A DNA stretch of 10,000 nt from Desulfomonile sp. (GTDB taxonomy: Bacteria; Desulfobacterota; Desulfomonilia; Desulfomonilales; Desulfomonilaceae). A program made the position numbers and the translations under genes. This document shows, in pieces, positions 1 to 6,327 of this stretch; the first letter of the stretch is position 1; the number at the start of each line of letters is the position of its first letter. The stretch spans positions 1-10,000 of the forward strand of contig JAIWNO010000083.1 in NCBI GenBank assembly GCA_020216785.1, in the 5' to 3' direction. The notes below the pieces were generated by a model. The model did no database searches. It saw only the letters and a list, made by a program, of their open reading frames with translations, and had not been told where the DNA came from.

Positions 1-602
1 ATGAATGTGGCGGTCATCACCCAGGAAACATTCACCCCAAGTGCCCCCAGGGTATCCGGATAGTGCACCGCCGCGCGGATCACGTTTCCAGCCCTTGTCC
101 GGTACAACAAGAACCAGAGGCCGAGTGCAATCACCGGACCTAGCAGCAGTACAAAAACATTATATGACGGCAACGCCATTCCCAGGACGCTTACCGATCC
201 GGCCAGAATGTCCGGCCTCATCACGCTGCGAGGATCGCCGCCCCAAATTACCCGCACCACATCGTCCAGAATGAGTACCAACGCATATGTGAGCAGCAAC
301 TGCACGAGGTGCTCCTGTTGATATACTCTGCGGAACAACGATGTTTCGAGGACGAAGCCAAGGATCGCAATTACGGGAGGAACTACCAGGAGCAACAAGA
401 GAAAGTGGAAAAAGGACCCTCCGGTAAGAAACGTGCCCAAAGTGCAGGCCACGTAAGCGCCTATCATGTAGAGAGAGCCGTGGGCAAAGTTGATCACCCG
501 GAGGACACCGAACACGAGCGTGAGCCCGGACGCGATAATAAACAGTAACATGCCTAGGCTCAAGCCGTTGACCAGCAGGAACACGTAGTACTGGATTCGC
601 AT
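1..602 (-). CDS. livH: Branched-chain amino acid-type ABC transporter permease LivH, N-terminal part (runs off left edge)
   Basis: Inner-membrane permease subunit of a LivHMGF-type importer, which would form the translocation channel with a LivM partner and pass on substrate delivered by the binding protein encoded just upstream. The reading frame is open from an ATG at 602 to the window edge, giving 200 codons of the roughly 290 usual for LivH. The N-terminus is strongly hydrophobic, with several membrane segments. The hallmark VINFAHG motif lies near residues 37-43. A later stretch reads RTRAGNVIRAAVHYPDTLGALGVN when split across its two conserved blocks, which is the cytoplasmic loop that contacts the ATPase. 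A possible Shine-Dalgarno AGGCGG precedes the ATG. The start is 94 nt downstream of the binding-protein stop on the same strand, so both are probably in one operon whose livM/livG/livF members would lie to the left. The substrate is not determined; this family also carries aromatic acids and other carboxylates. Confidence 0.93.
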   Translation of the reverse strand, partial: MRIQYYVFLLVNGLSLGMLLFIIASGLTLVFGVLRVINFAHGSLYMIGAYVACTLGTFLTGGSFFHFLLLLLVVPPVIAILGFVLETSLFRRVYQQEHLVQLLLTYALVLILDDVVRVIWGGDPRSVMRPDILAGSVSVLGMALPSYNVFVLLLGPVIALGLWFLLYRTRAGNVIRAAVHYPDTLGALGVNVSWVMTATF

Positions 603-641
603 GACCGCCTGCCCATGGGGAACGAGTTGGAGAAAGGGACA

Positions 642-660
642 CCGCGGTCGGTCCCCGCGG
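642..660. repeat. Intercistronic inverted repeat between binding-protein and permease genes
   Basis: CCGCGG is repeated in inverted orientation with a 7-nt loop, in the 94-nt gap between the binding-protein stop and livH. Each arm is itself palindromic. On the minus-strand transcript it could form a small GC-rich hairpin. Such hairpins in transporter operons often protect the upstream binding-protein message and lower permease expression, but that role is inferred. No T-run follows, so it is not a convincing intrinsic terminator. Confidence 0.35.
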
Positions 661-696
661 AAGCAAACCCACAGGGACCGATCGTCCCCGAATGAA

Positions 697-1926
697 CTAC
701 TTCTTCTCAGCTCGGATCTTCTTCAACTCCTCCACTGAGCGCCACACCTTTTCCGCAGGCACTTCCACCACGTCTTTCATGATGAGGAAGCCCTCGTATT
801 TCGGGTCTTTCACCGTGTAGCCCACGTAGATACCACAGTTCATCATATGATCCTCGGCCCGGATGAAGCGATCTCCCCGGAGAGATTTGAACTTGAGCCC
901 TTCCAGGGCCTTGACCACCTTGTCGGAATCGAGGCTGTCGGCTTGCTTGATCGCCTCGGTCAGCGCAATGAGGCCGTCATAGGCCATGATGGCCCAGTCG
1001 GCAGGCCATTCTTTGTATTTGTCGTAGTACTTCTGAGTAAATGCTTTCATCTGCGGATTGTCGATGGCATAGAATGCCGCCCGTGCATACCCGAGCTGGC
1101 CTTCCGGCATGTCTTTGCCGATGGCTCGCAACATGTCCAGGTCGAACAGCGAGGTGACGCTCGCGGTCTTGAACAGGCCGTACGGCTGGGCCTGTTTGAT
1201 GAAGCTCGCCAAGCCGCCACCCCAAAGGCTGCTGAGTATCACCTCCGGGTTCGTGGCGACCAGTGTGGGGATCCACGGCGAAAAATTCGATTCACCCAGT
1301 TTCACCCAAACCGGCTCGGCGATTTGCGCGTCAGGCTTGAGCTGTTTCAGCTTGGCTTTCTGTTCGTCCCACTGGGTGTGCCCGTACGCATAATCATACC
1401 CGATGTACCCGAACCGCTTATAGGGTTTCTGAGAGACGAACTCGACTATGCCTCGCCCTTCGATCCCCGTGTTTGGCACCACCTGGAACATGTACGGCTG
1501 GAAGTCAGTGGTAGTGAGCGCCTCAGTATTTGAGGTGTGGAAGTAGACGATCTTCTTGAACTCCTGAGCTACTTTTGTAATCGCGAGAGCCACGGCGCTG
1601 CTCGTGGGTCCGATGAGGAAATCGCACTTCTCGCTGAGGATCAACTCCCTGGCCATGTTGGAACCGATGTCCGGCTTGAGTTGTGCGTCCCGCACCACAA
1701 CCTCAAGCTTCTTGCCAAGGATTCCGCCCGCTGCGTTGGCTTCCTCGATAAACAGGTCGATCGCCTGCTTCTGCGACTTGTAGAAGGTTGCGCCGATACC
1801 CGAAACATCCGCGACGAACCCGAGACGGATTTTGTCCTGAGCCGGGCAATTCTCCGAAACCACCAGCCCTGCTCCTAGTGCAACGACCAGTACAACCAGG
1901 GCCGTCCTCAACGATCTGCCTCTCAT
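697..1926 (-). CDS. Periplasmic substrate-binding protein of LivK type (Peripla_BP_6)
   Basis: Predicted periplasmic receptor of the adjacent importer; 409 residues, normal for the type I bilobal binding proteins of the HAAT family. Residues 1-29 form a signal peptide: RGRSLR basic head, a long LVVLVVALGAGL-like core, and probable cleavage near PAQ/DKIRLG. A Cys sits close to the cleavage region, but there is no proper lipobox, so a soluble form is favoured. The mature N-terminus, KIRLGFVADVSG, is the typical first strand and ligand loop. It is followed by a GGILGKKLEVVVRDAQ block and, near the C-terminus, RGDRFIRAEDHMMNCGIYVG, which resembles the aromatic/carboxylate members more than true leucine-binding proteins. 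The ATG at 1926 is preferred over an upstream in-frame GTG at 1932, because that GTG lies inside a perfect Shine-Dalgarno. The gene is 164 nt downstream of the SDR gene and just before livH. The ligand is unknown. Confidence 0.93.
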   Translation of the reverse strand: MRGRSLRTALVVLVVALGAGLVVSENCPAQDKIRLGFVADVSGIGATFYKSQKQAIDLFIEEANAAGGILGKKLEVVVRDAQLKPDIGSNMARELILSEKCDFLIGPTSSAVALAITKVAQEFKKIVYFHTSNTEALTTTDFQPYMFQVVPNTGIEGRGIVEFVSQKPYKRFGYIGYDYAYGHTQWDEQKAKLKQLKPDAQIAEPVWVKLGESNFSPWIPTLVATNPEVILSSLWGGGLASFIKQAQPYGLFKTASVTSLFDLDMLRAIGKDMPEGQLGYARAAFYAIDNPQMKAFTQKYYDKYKEWPADWAIMAYDGLIALTEAIKQADSLDSDKVVKALEGLKFKSLRGDRFIRAEDHMMNCGIYVGYTVKDPKYEGFLIMKDVVEVPAEKVWRSVEELKKIRAEKK

Positions 1927-1928
1927 GA

Positions 1929-1936
1929 TCACCTCC
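1929..1936 (-). promoter_or_regulatory. Consensus ribosome binding site that fixes the start of the binding-protein gene
   Basis: The minus strand reads GGAGGTGA, fully complementary to the 3' end of 16S rRNA, and ends 2 nt before the ATG at 1926 (5 nt from GGAGG). The alternative GTG start at 1932 falls inside this element, so it is unlikely to be used. The strength of the site fits the high expression expected of a periplasmic receptor. Confidence 0.8.
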
Positions 1937-1952
1937 GGAATCCATGATTTGG

Positions 1953-1975
1953 CCTCGGGGCCTCCGCCTCCGAGG
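1953..1975. repeat. Small inverted repeat in the SDR to binding-protein gap
   Basis: CCTCGG and CCGAGG arms (6 bp) are separated by 11 nt, about 27 nt upstream of the binding-protein start codon in the 164-nt intercistronic gap. It could form a weak hairpin in the transcript. I see no sigma-54 or convincing sigma-70 promoter in this gap, which favours readthrough from the SDR gene. Confidence 0.25.
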
Positions 1976-2090
1976 AGTCATTTGGATGCGGATCGAACTT
2001 CCCTGAAATGGTGCGGCTCGGTCCGTAGTGTTGACAATACTCCGGAGCCCCTGTCCCGGCTCACATGCGAACTCGCGGGAGCCTTCGACA

Positions 2091-2930
2091 TCAGTATGTG
2101 AGCACCATACCGCCGTCGAACAGGAGGTCCCCGCCCACGAGGTACTTGGCGTATCGGGAAAAACCAAAGATCACGAGATTGCCCACATCAATGGGGGACA
2201 TCATTTCTTTCACCCGCGACTTGCCCATCATCACGTCGCGGACAACCTCCTCCTCCGTGATGCCGCGCTGCGCCGCCTGCGCAGGGATCTGGCCGAGCAC
2301 AAGGCCGGTCTTTACGTACGCCGGACTCACGGAGAACGACCGGACCTTGCCGTCGCCTTCCGCGGAGATCGACTGCGAAAGCGCCCGCAGGCCGAACTTG
2401 GTTATGTTGTACACCGGTTTGTTCAAGGTACAGATGTGCGCGTGAACCGAAGCCATGTTGCAGATAACGCCCGTCCCGCCGGAACTCCGCTTCATGTGCG
2501 GAATGCACAGCTTCGACAACAGGAAGGGCGCCCGCAACATGACCCGCTGCATGAAGTCATATTTCTCCATGGGAAAGTTCTCGACGGAATCGATATGCTG
2601 CATCCCCGCAATGTTCGCGAGATACTTGATTGCCCCCAATTTGGCGGCTTCGTTTACCGCGTGCTCGATCTCATCATCACGTGCAAGGTCCGTGCGGATA
2701 AAGATCATCTGCCCGCCCATGTCGCGAGCCATCTGCAGAGTCCGTCGTCCCTCGTCCTCATTGATGTCAAGACCCACGGTCATGAGGTTGTTGGCCGCGG
2801 CAGCGACCGCCGTTGCCCGGCCGATGCCGCCCGCAGCGCCGGTGACGATGCAGACATTGTTCGGATTGAAATCGTCGTCCAGCAAGACGAGAATATCTTC
2901 ACGCCTGATGGTCGGTTCGGTTACGTCCAT
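2091..2930 (-). CDS. D-3-hydroxybutyrate dehydrogenase-like short-chain dehydrogenase/reductase
   Basis: A classical SDR of 279 residues, probably NAD-dependent and cytoplasmic, interconverting a 3-hydroxy acid such as D-3-hydroxybutyrate and its 3-oxo acid. A Rossmann TGAAGGIG motif lies at residues 30-37, and Asp55 at the end of strand 2 favours NAD. NIAG at 106-109 is the NNAG variant. The catalytic Ser161, Tyr174 and Lys178 have the standard 13-residue Ser-Tyr spacing. Residues matching the known 3-hydroxybutyrate dehydrogenase substrate contacts are all present: Gln111, Ser161, His163, Lys171, Tyr174 and Gln214 (family Gln94, Ser142, His144, Lys152, Tyr155, Gln196). The segment around QIPAQAAQRG and EEEVVRDVM is also typical of that family. 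Two oddities are Met131 where the catalytic-tetrad Asn is expected and an N-terminal extension of about 25 residues. A GGAGG lies 11 nt before the ATG. It is the first gene after a sigma-54 promoter and likely co-transcribed with the importer genes. Confidence 0.85.
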   Translation of the reverse strand: MDVTEPTIRREDILVLLDDDFNPNNVCIVTGAAGGIGRATAVAAAANNLMTVGLDINEDEGRRTLQMARDMGGQMIFIRTDLARDDEIEHAVNEAAKLGAIKYLANIAGMQHIDSVENFPMEKYDFMQRVMLRAPFLLSKLCIPHMKRSSGGTGVICNMASVHAHICTLNKPVYNITKFGLRALSQSISAEGDGKVRSFSVSPAYVKTGLVLGQIPAQAAQRGITEEEVVRDVMMGKSRVKEMMSPIDVGNLVIFGFSRYAKYLVGGDLLFDGGMVLTY

Positions 2931-3101
2931 CTTGCTATGGCCCTCCCGCCATGATTATGCATATCCTGCCGGCTGGAGCCGGCTGTCGAAAAGGCCTGTG
3001 GATGCACTCCGCGGCCTATAGAGAAGAGGTTCAGGGTTGAGGATTGTGCCCGCACCCATATCTGAAGATGATTGCGAATAGTGTGTTTGTTGGTCTATAA
3101 G

Positions 3102-3120
3102 ATAGCAACCTACGTGCCAA
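3102..3120 (-). promoter_or_regulatory. Sigma-54 (-24/-12) promoter for the SDR-importer operon
   Basis: The minus strand reads TTGGCACG-TAGG-TTGCTAT. It matches the RpoN consensus YTGGCACG-N4-TTGCW at every fixed position, with exactly 10 nt between the GG and GC dinucleotides. The predicted start of transcription is near 3093, giving a leader of about 160 nt before the SDR ATG at 2930. It faces away from the divergently transcribed sigma-54 activator gene, which is the classic arrangement for an activator and its target operon. Confidence 0.85.
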
Positions 3121-3162
3121 CAGCGCTCTTCGATTCCGCGTTGTCCGTCTACCTAAGATAAT

Positions 3163-3186
3163 AGTGTAATATCATCCTGTTACACT
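3163..3186. promoter_or_regulatory. Putative enhancer (UAS) for the sigma-54 activator
   Basis: A perfect inverted repeat, AGTGTAA-N10-TTACACT. Its centre is about 81 bp upstream of the transcription start predicted for the minus-strand sigma-54 promoter, in the usual range for an enhancer. Fis-type C-terminal domains of such activators bind dyads of this kind as dimers. The element also lies about 110-130 bp upstream of the activator's own start codon and beside a possible -10 hexamer (GATAAT, 3157-3162), so binding could also feed back on the activator gene. The protein-DNA assignment is inferred from position. Confidence 0.6.
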
Positions 3187-3261
3187 GATCGACGTAAGGC
3201 TGAACGCGAAATGGGATTGCGGAGACCGTCAGCGGAGCGTATACTTGCCCGTAGCAAACAG

Positions 3262-3273
3262 GCTACATGTAGC
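3262..3273. promoter_or_regulatory. 12-bp perfect palindrome in the activator 5' leader
   Basis: GCTACATGTAGC lies 21 bp upstream of the preferred activator start codon. It contains CTACA and TGTAG, which also occur as half-sites in the dyad at 4743-4764, although here they face outward. It may be an operator or chance; nothing else in the sequence decides. Confidence 0.25.
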
Positions 3274-3294
3274 AGCCGTGATACCGGAGGCCCA

Positions 3295-4749
3295 ATGAAG
3301 CCATCCTCCAAACCTCACAGCGCTCAATTCGTACGCAATTCCTCTAACCCACGTATGCGCTCAAGGAGAGAAGACCCTCTCGAAGAACTCGAACTGCTCA
3401 GACTTATTCTCGATAACATCTACAACGGTGTCCTCGTAACCGACGCGGACGGATACGTCACGTACTTCAACGAGCCGTACGGCAAGTTTTTGGGAGTGGA
3501 CCCTGCGGAGCAGATCGGAAAACACTGCACCGAAGTTGTCGAGAACTCCCGCATGCACATCGTCGCCAAGACCGGTGTTGCTGAAATCAATGACAGCCAC
3601 CTCATCCGCGGTCAACGCATGGTGGTTCAGCGCATTCCAATCAAGAAGAACGACCGGGTGATCGCCGTCTTTGGCCAGGTGATGTTCAAGGATGTGCGCG
3701 ACGTCGGCAAGCTTGCACAAAAGCTCTCAATTCTTGAGTCCAAGGTTGATTTGTACGAGCGGGAGCTGATTTCCTTGCGGTCGACTCGGTACACCCTTGA
3801 CAGCATCGTCGGAGTGAGCGAAATAATCGCCGACCTCAAGCGGCAGGCCCTCAAAGCCGCAGCCACTCATCTGCCCGTACTGCTGACCGGCGAGTCGGGC
3901 ACCGGCAAGGAGCTGTTCGCCCAAGCAATTCACCACGCAAGCATGCGGCGTCTTCATTCTTTTGTGCGCATCAACTGCGCCGCGATTCCGCGCGATCTCC
4001 TGGAGTCGGAGCTTTTCGGGTACGAGCACGGGGCCTTCACCGGCGCCCAGTACAAGGGCAAGCCGGGCAAGTTCGAAATGGCCCACCACGGGACCATCTT
4101 TCTCGACGAAATCGGCGATCTCCCGCTTGAGATGCAGCCCAAGCTTTTACAAGTCCTCGAACAGAAAGAAGTGGAGCGCATCGGAGGAACATCGGTCACG
4201 CGGGTGGATTTCCGAGTGATTGCGGCGACCAACCAGGATTTGGAGCACATGGTCGCGGAGGGCACGTTTCGCAAGGATCTGTTTTACCGTCTCAATGTCA
4301 TGCCTCTCCACATCCCTCCGTTGAGGAAACGGCCAGAGGATATTGTACCGCTCGCGCGGCACTTGCTGTACGAGATTGTGCGGGATTCATCTCTTACCGC
4401 GCTGCAATTTCTCCCGCGGACCGAGCAGGTCTTGCAGGAACACGACTGGCCGGGAAACGGCCGGGAGCTGTTTAACGTGCTTCAGCGTGTTTCCTCATCG
4501 GTGGAGGGAGAACTGATCCGACCCCACGACTTGCCGTTATACCTTCGCCGCGGGGCACGGAGCACCGCAGAACCGGCCCGCGCTTCTCTAAAAGACCTGA
4601 GGTCGCGGTCCGAAGAGGACGCGATCCGCGACGCTCTCACATCCACGGGCAACAACAAGGCCAAGGCAGCGGAAATGCTCGGGATTCATCGTACACTCCT
4701 GTACAAGAAAATGCACAAATACGGGATACCGCTCGACCAATCAGTGTAG
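3295..4749 (+). CDS. PAS domain sigma-54-dependent transcriptional activator (enhancer-binding protein)
   Basis: Cytoplasmic ATP-driven activator of RNA polymerase-sigma-54; 484 residues. A PAS sensor covers about residues 33-134 (NGVLVTDADGYVTYFN start, typical of small-molecule or carboxylate sensors), followed by a probable coiled-coil linker at about 137-163. The AAA+ domain carries Walker A GESGTGKE at 199-206, the sigma-54-contacting GAFTGA loop at 246-251, Walker B GTIFLDE at 266-272, and arginine-finger candidates Arg326 and Arg332 in FRKDLFYRLN. A Fis-type helix-turn-helix fills about residues 443-484. There is no receiver domain, so control is by ligand rather than phosphorelay. All residues needed for sigma-54 remodelling are intact. 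The ATG at 3295 has a GGAGG just upstream. An in-frame ATG at 3211 would add 28 residues but lacks a well-placed Shine-Dalgarno. It is divergent from the SDR-importer operon and upstream of the acyl-CoA dehydrogenase and ETF genes. Confidence 0.93.
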   Translation: MKPSSKPHSAQFVRNSSNPRMRSRREDPLEELELLRLILDNIYNGVLVTDADGYVTYFNEPYGKFLGVDPAEQIGKHCTEVVENSRMHIVAKTGVAEINDSHLIRGQRMVVQRIPIKKNDRVIAVFGQVMFKDVRDVGKLAQKLSILESKVDLYERELISLRSTRYTLDSIVGVSEIIADLKRQALKAAATHLPVLLTGESGTGKELFAQAIHHASMRRLHSFVRINCAAIPRDLLESELFGYEHGAFTGAQYKGKPGKFEMAHHGTIFLDEIGDLPLEMQPKLLQVLEQKEVERIGGTSVTRVDFRVIAATNQDLEHMVAEGTFRKDLFYRLNVMPLHIPPLRKRPEDIVPLARHLLYEIVRDSSLTALQFLPRTEQVLQEHDWPGNGRELFNVLQRVSSSVEGELIRPHDLPLYLRRGARSTAEPARASLKDLRSRSEEDAIRDALTSTGNNKAKAAEMLGIHRTLLYKKMHKYGIPLDQSV

Positions 4750-4764
4750 ACTTTGCGCTACATT
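4743..4764. promoter_or_regulatory. Possible second activator site overlapping the activator stop codon
   Basis: AGTGTAG-N8-CTACATT is an imperfect dyad (6 of 7 arm positions pair). Its left half shares AGTGTA with the dyad at 3163-3186, but the spacing differs by 2 bp. It sits about 200 bp upstream of the start predicted for the weak sigma-54 element before the acyl-CoA dehydrogenase gene, an acceptable enhancer distance. The left arm is constrained by the last codons of the activator gene, so chance similarity is quite possible. Confidence 0.3.
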
Positions 4765-4925
4765 GCCGCGGACTCCACAATTGCTTGACATGCGGCGCTC
4801 CGCGCGCGTAGGCTGGCCGCAGTAGGCCCATCGGCTGCCCACAACCCAAGAAATATTCGTCGGATCGACGCCTCGAGCCCGATCCGCTTTTCCCAACACT
4901 TTCATTGTCTTGATTCCAATTGTGC

Positions 4926-4940
4926 GGGCACGCGCGGCGC
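4926..4940 (+). promoter_or_regulatory. Weak sigma-54-like promoter candidate for the acyl-CoA dehydrogenase gene
   Basis: GGGCACG-CGCG-GCGC keeps the -24 block (GGCACG) and the exact 10-nt GG to GC spacing, but the -12 block is GCGC rather than TTGC. The predicted transcription start, near 4952, is 35 nt before the ATG at 4987. It overlaps a 12-bp GC palindrome (4933-4944), which could produce the match by chance. A competing sigma-70 reading is TTGACA near 4786 with TAGGCT 18 nt later, also poor. Confidence 0.3.
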
Positions 4941-4986
4941 CGCGTTGCATCCCCACGTTCCATTTTGCCAGTGAAGGGAGCATCCT

Positions 4987-6135
4987 ATGGATTTCAAGTT
5001 TTCGGATCGCGAAGAGCTGCTGAGAAAAACCGCCAGGGACTATGCCGAAAAGGAACTTCCTCCCCGCATGGAGGCGATGGAAGAGACCGGCGAATTCCCC
5101 GTAGAGCTTCTTCCGAGCATGGGAGCAATGGGGATACTCGGCGTGATCACCGCCCCGCAATACGGCGGTATCGGCATGGGCCAGCTTGCCCGCATTATCG
5201 TCCTGGAAGAGCTGGGTCGGGTCTGCCCTGCCATTCCGATGGCCCTCCAGGTCCACCACATGTGCACGTACGCTATCGGCACTTGGGGGAATGACGAGCA
5301 GAAAGCCAAGTACCTGCCCCGGCTCGCCAAGGGCGAGACAATGGGCGTGGTTGCGGTGACCGAGCCGTCAGGCGGTTCGGACGTCGCGGGCTTGCAGACC
5401 ACGGCCAAGCTCGAAGGGGACAACTATATCCTCAACGGCCGCAAGTGCTTTATTACCAATTCCCATACCGGCGACATTTGGGTCGTAATCGCGAGGACAG
5501 GCGAGGGAGGCAAAGGACTGTCCGCGTTCATCGTGGAGAAGGACTATCCCGGCGCCAAGACAGGCCGCAAGGAGAACAAGGTTGGCTTGAGGGGCGCGAA
5601 CACCGGCGAGCTTGCCTTCACCAACTGCGAGGTGCCCAAGGAAAACCTTCTGGGCCAGGAAGGCATGGGCATGAGCATCGCCATTCGGGACATCGTGGAA
5701 TGTGGCCGACCGGGAATGACCGCTGTGGCGTTGGGCATTCTCAATGCCGTCTGCGAGCAGGCGGTGAAATTCGCCAACGAGCGCAGCCTGTACGGCAAAT
5801 CAATCAGCAAGCTCCAGGCGATCCAGTGGTATCTCGCGGAGATTTACTCCGACCTGGAGATCTCCCGACTGCTCGCATATCGCGTCGGGTGGATGCTGGA
5901 CGAGAAGATCGACTGCGCTGCGGAATCCGCTCTCGCCAAACAATATGCCTGCGAAGCCGCGGCAAGGTCCGCTCGCAAAGCCATCGAAATCCACGGCAGC
6001 TATGGCATCATGAAAGAATACCCGGTGCAGCGGCTCCTGAGAGATGCGCTGGTGACAATCCCCGCGGGCGGAACCGCGGAGATTTCCAAACTGGTCCTCG
6101 CACGACAGGCGCTCGCCGTGTTCGGCCAGGGCTGA
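4987..6135 (+). CDS. Acyl-CoA dehydrogenase (FAD), lacking the canonical C-terminal catalytic glutamate
   Basis: Cytoplasmic flavoenzyme of 382 residues, the normal family length. It should introduce an alpha,beta double bond into an acyl-CoA and pass electrons to ETF, encoded next door. The first family signature, AVTEPSGGSDVAG, and the second, EIHGSYGIMKEYPVQRLLRD, are both intact. The three-domain order (N-terminal helices, beta barrel with NGRKCFITN, C-terminal helices with the FAD-contacting ER..YGK..S..QAIQ block) is also complete. The usual YEGT motif near the C-terminus, whose Glu is the base in medium- and short-chain enzymes, reads AGGT at residues 360-363. The alternative position used by isovaleryl- and long-chain enzymes, one residue before a helix-G Arg, is Gly240, while Glu238 lies two residues earlier. 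Substrate class therefore cannot be assigned. An AAGGGAG Shine-Dalgarno precedes the ATG. The gene begins 237 nt after the activator gene. Confidence 0.93.
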   Translation: MDFKFSDREELLRKTARDYAEKELPPRMEAMEETGEFPVELLPSMGAMGILGVITAPQYGGIGMGQLARIIVLEELGRVCPAIPMALQVHHMCTYAIGTWGNDEQKAKYLPRLAKGETMGVVAVTEPSGGSDVAGLQTTAKLEGDNYILNGRKCFITNSHTGDIWVVIARTGEGGKGLSAFIVEKDYPGAKTGRKENKVGLRGANTGELAFTNCEVPKENLLGQEGMGMSIAIRDIVECGRPGMTAVALGILNAVCEQAVKFANERSLYGKSISKLQAIQWYLAEIYSDLEISRLLAYRVGWMLDEKIDCAAESALAKQYACEAAARSARKAIEIHGSYGIMKEYPVQRLLRDALVTIPAGGTAEISKLVLARQALAVFGQG

Positions 6136-6172
6136 ACTTTGCACAACATCTGTTAGAGAGGGGCGACCTCTT

Positions 6173-6200
6173 GTAGGGGCGGCCGGCTGGTCGCCCCTAC
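6173..6200. repeat. REP-like palindrome between the acyl-CoA dehydrogenase and etfB genes
   Basis: GTAGGGGCG and CGCCCCTAC are perfect 9-bp arms. With a G-T pair and two further G-C pairs the stem reaches 12 bp around a 4-nt loop. A smaller hairpin, AGAGG-N5-CCTCT, precedes it at 6157-6171 and repeats the GGGGCG core. Palindromes of the form GTAGGGGCGACC...GGTCGCCCCTAC are widely scattered in intergenic regions of unrelated bacteria, so this is probably a dispersed repeat. No T-run follows, so it is not a clear terminator. The etfB gene starts 127 nt further on. Confidence 0.6.
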
Positions 6201-6327
6201 GAAATGCGCCTGCGGCGAGTGCATCCCGATCGCGGCAATCTTTGCATTTTGAATGCGGAATCAAGAAAGAGCACTCACAGGCTGCACTGCCTCTGCGTTT
6301 CGGCTCTTGACTGCCTTGGGGGATTTC

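Noticed and set aside
160..672. Minus-strand open frame of 170 codons
   Set aside because: It overlaps livH in another frame on the same strand; the livH frame has membrane segments and the INFAHG motif.
2028..2954. Plus-strand open frame of 308 codons
   Set aside because: It is antisense to the SDR gene, whose catalytic and cofactor motifs are complete; the plus-strand protein is a compositional shadow.
3211..3294. Upstream start at 3211 extending the activator by 28 residues
   Set aside because: No well-placed ribosome site precedes it, while the ATG at 3295 follows a GGAGG; the extra residues carry no domain.
6173..6200. Intrinsic terminator after the acyl-CoA dehydrogenase gene
   Set aside because: The stem is strong but no run of T follows in the plus direction, and the etf genes downstream would need another promoter that is not evident.
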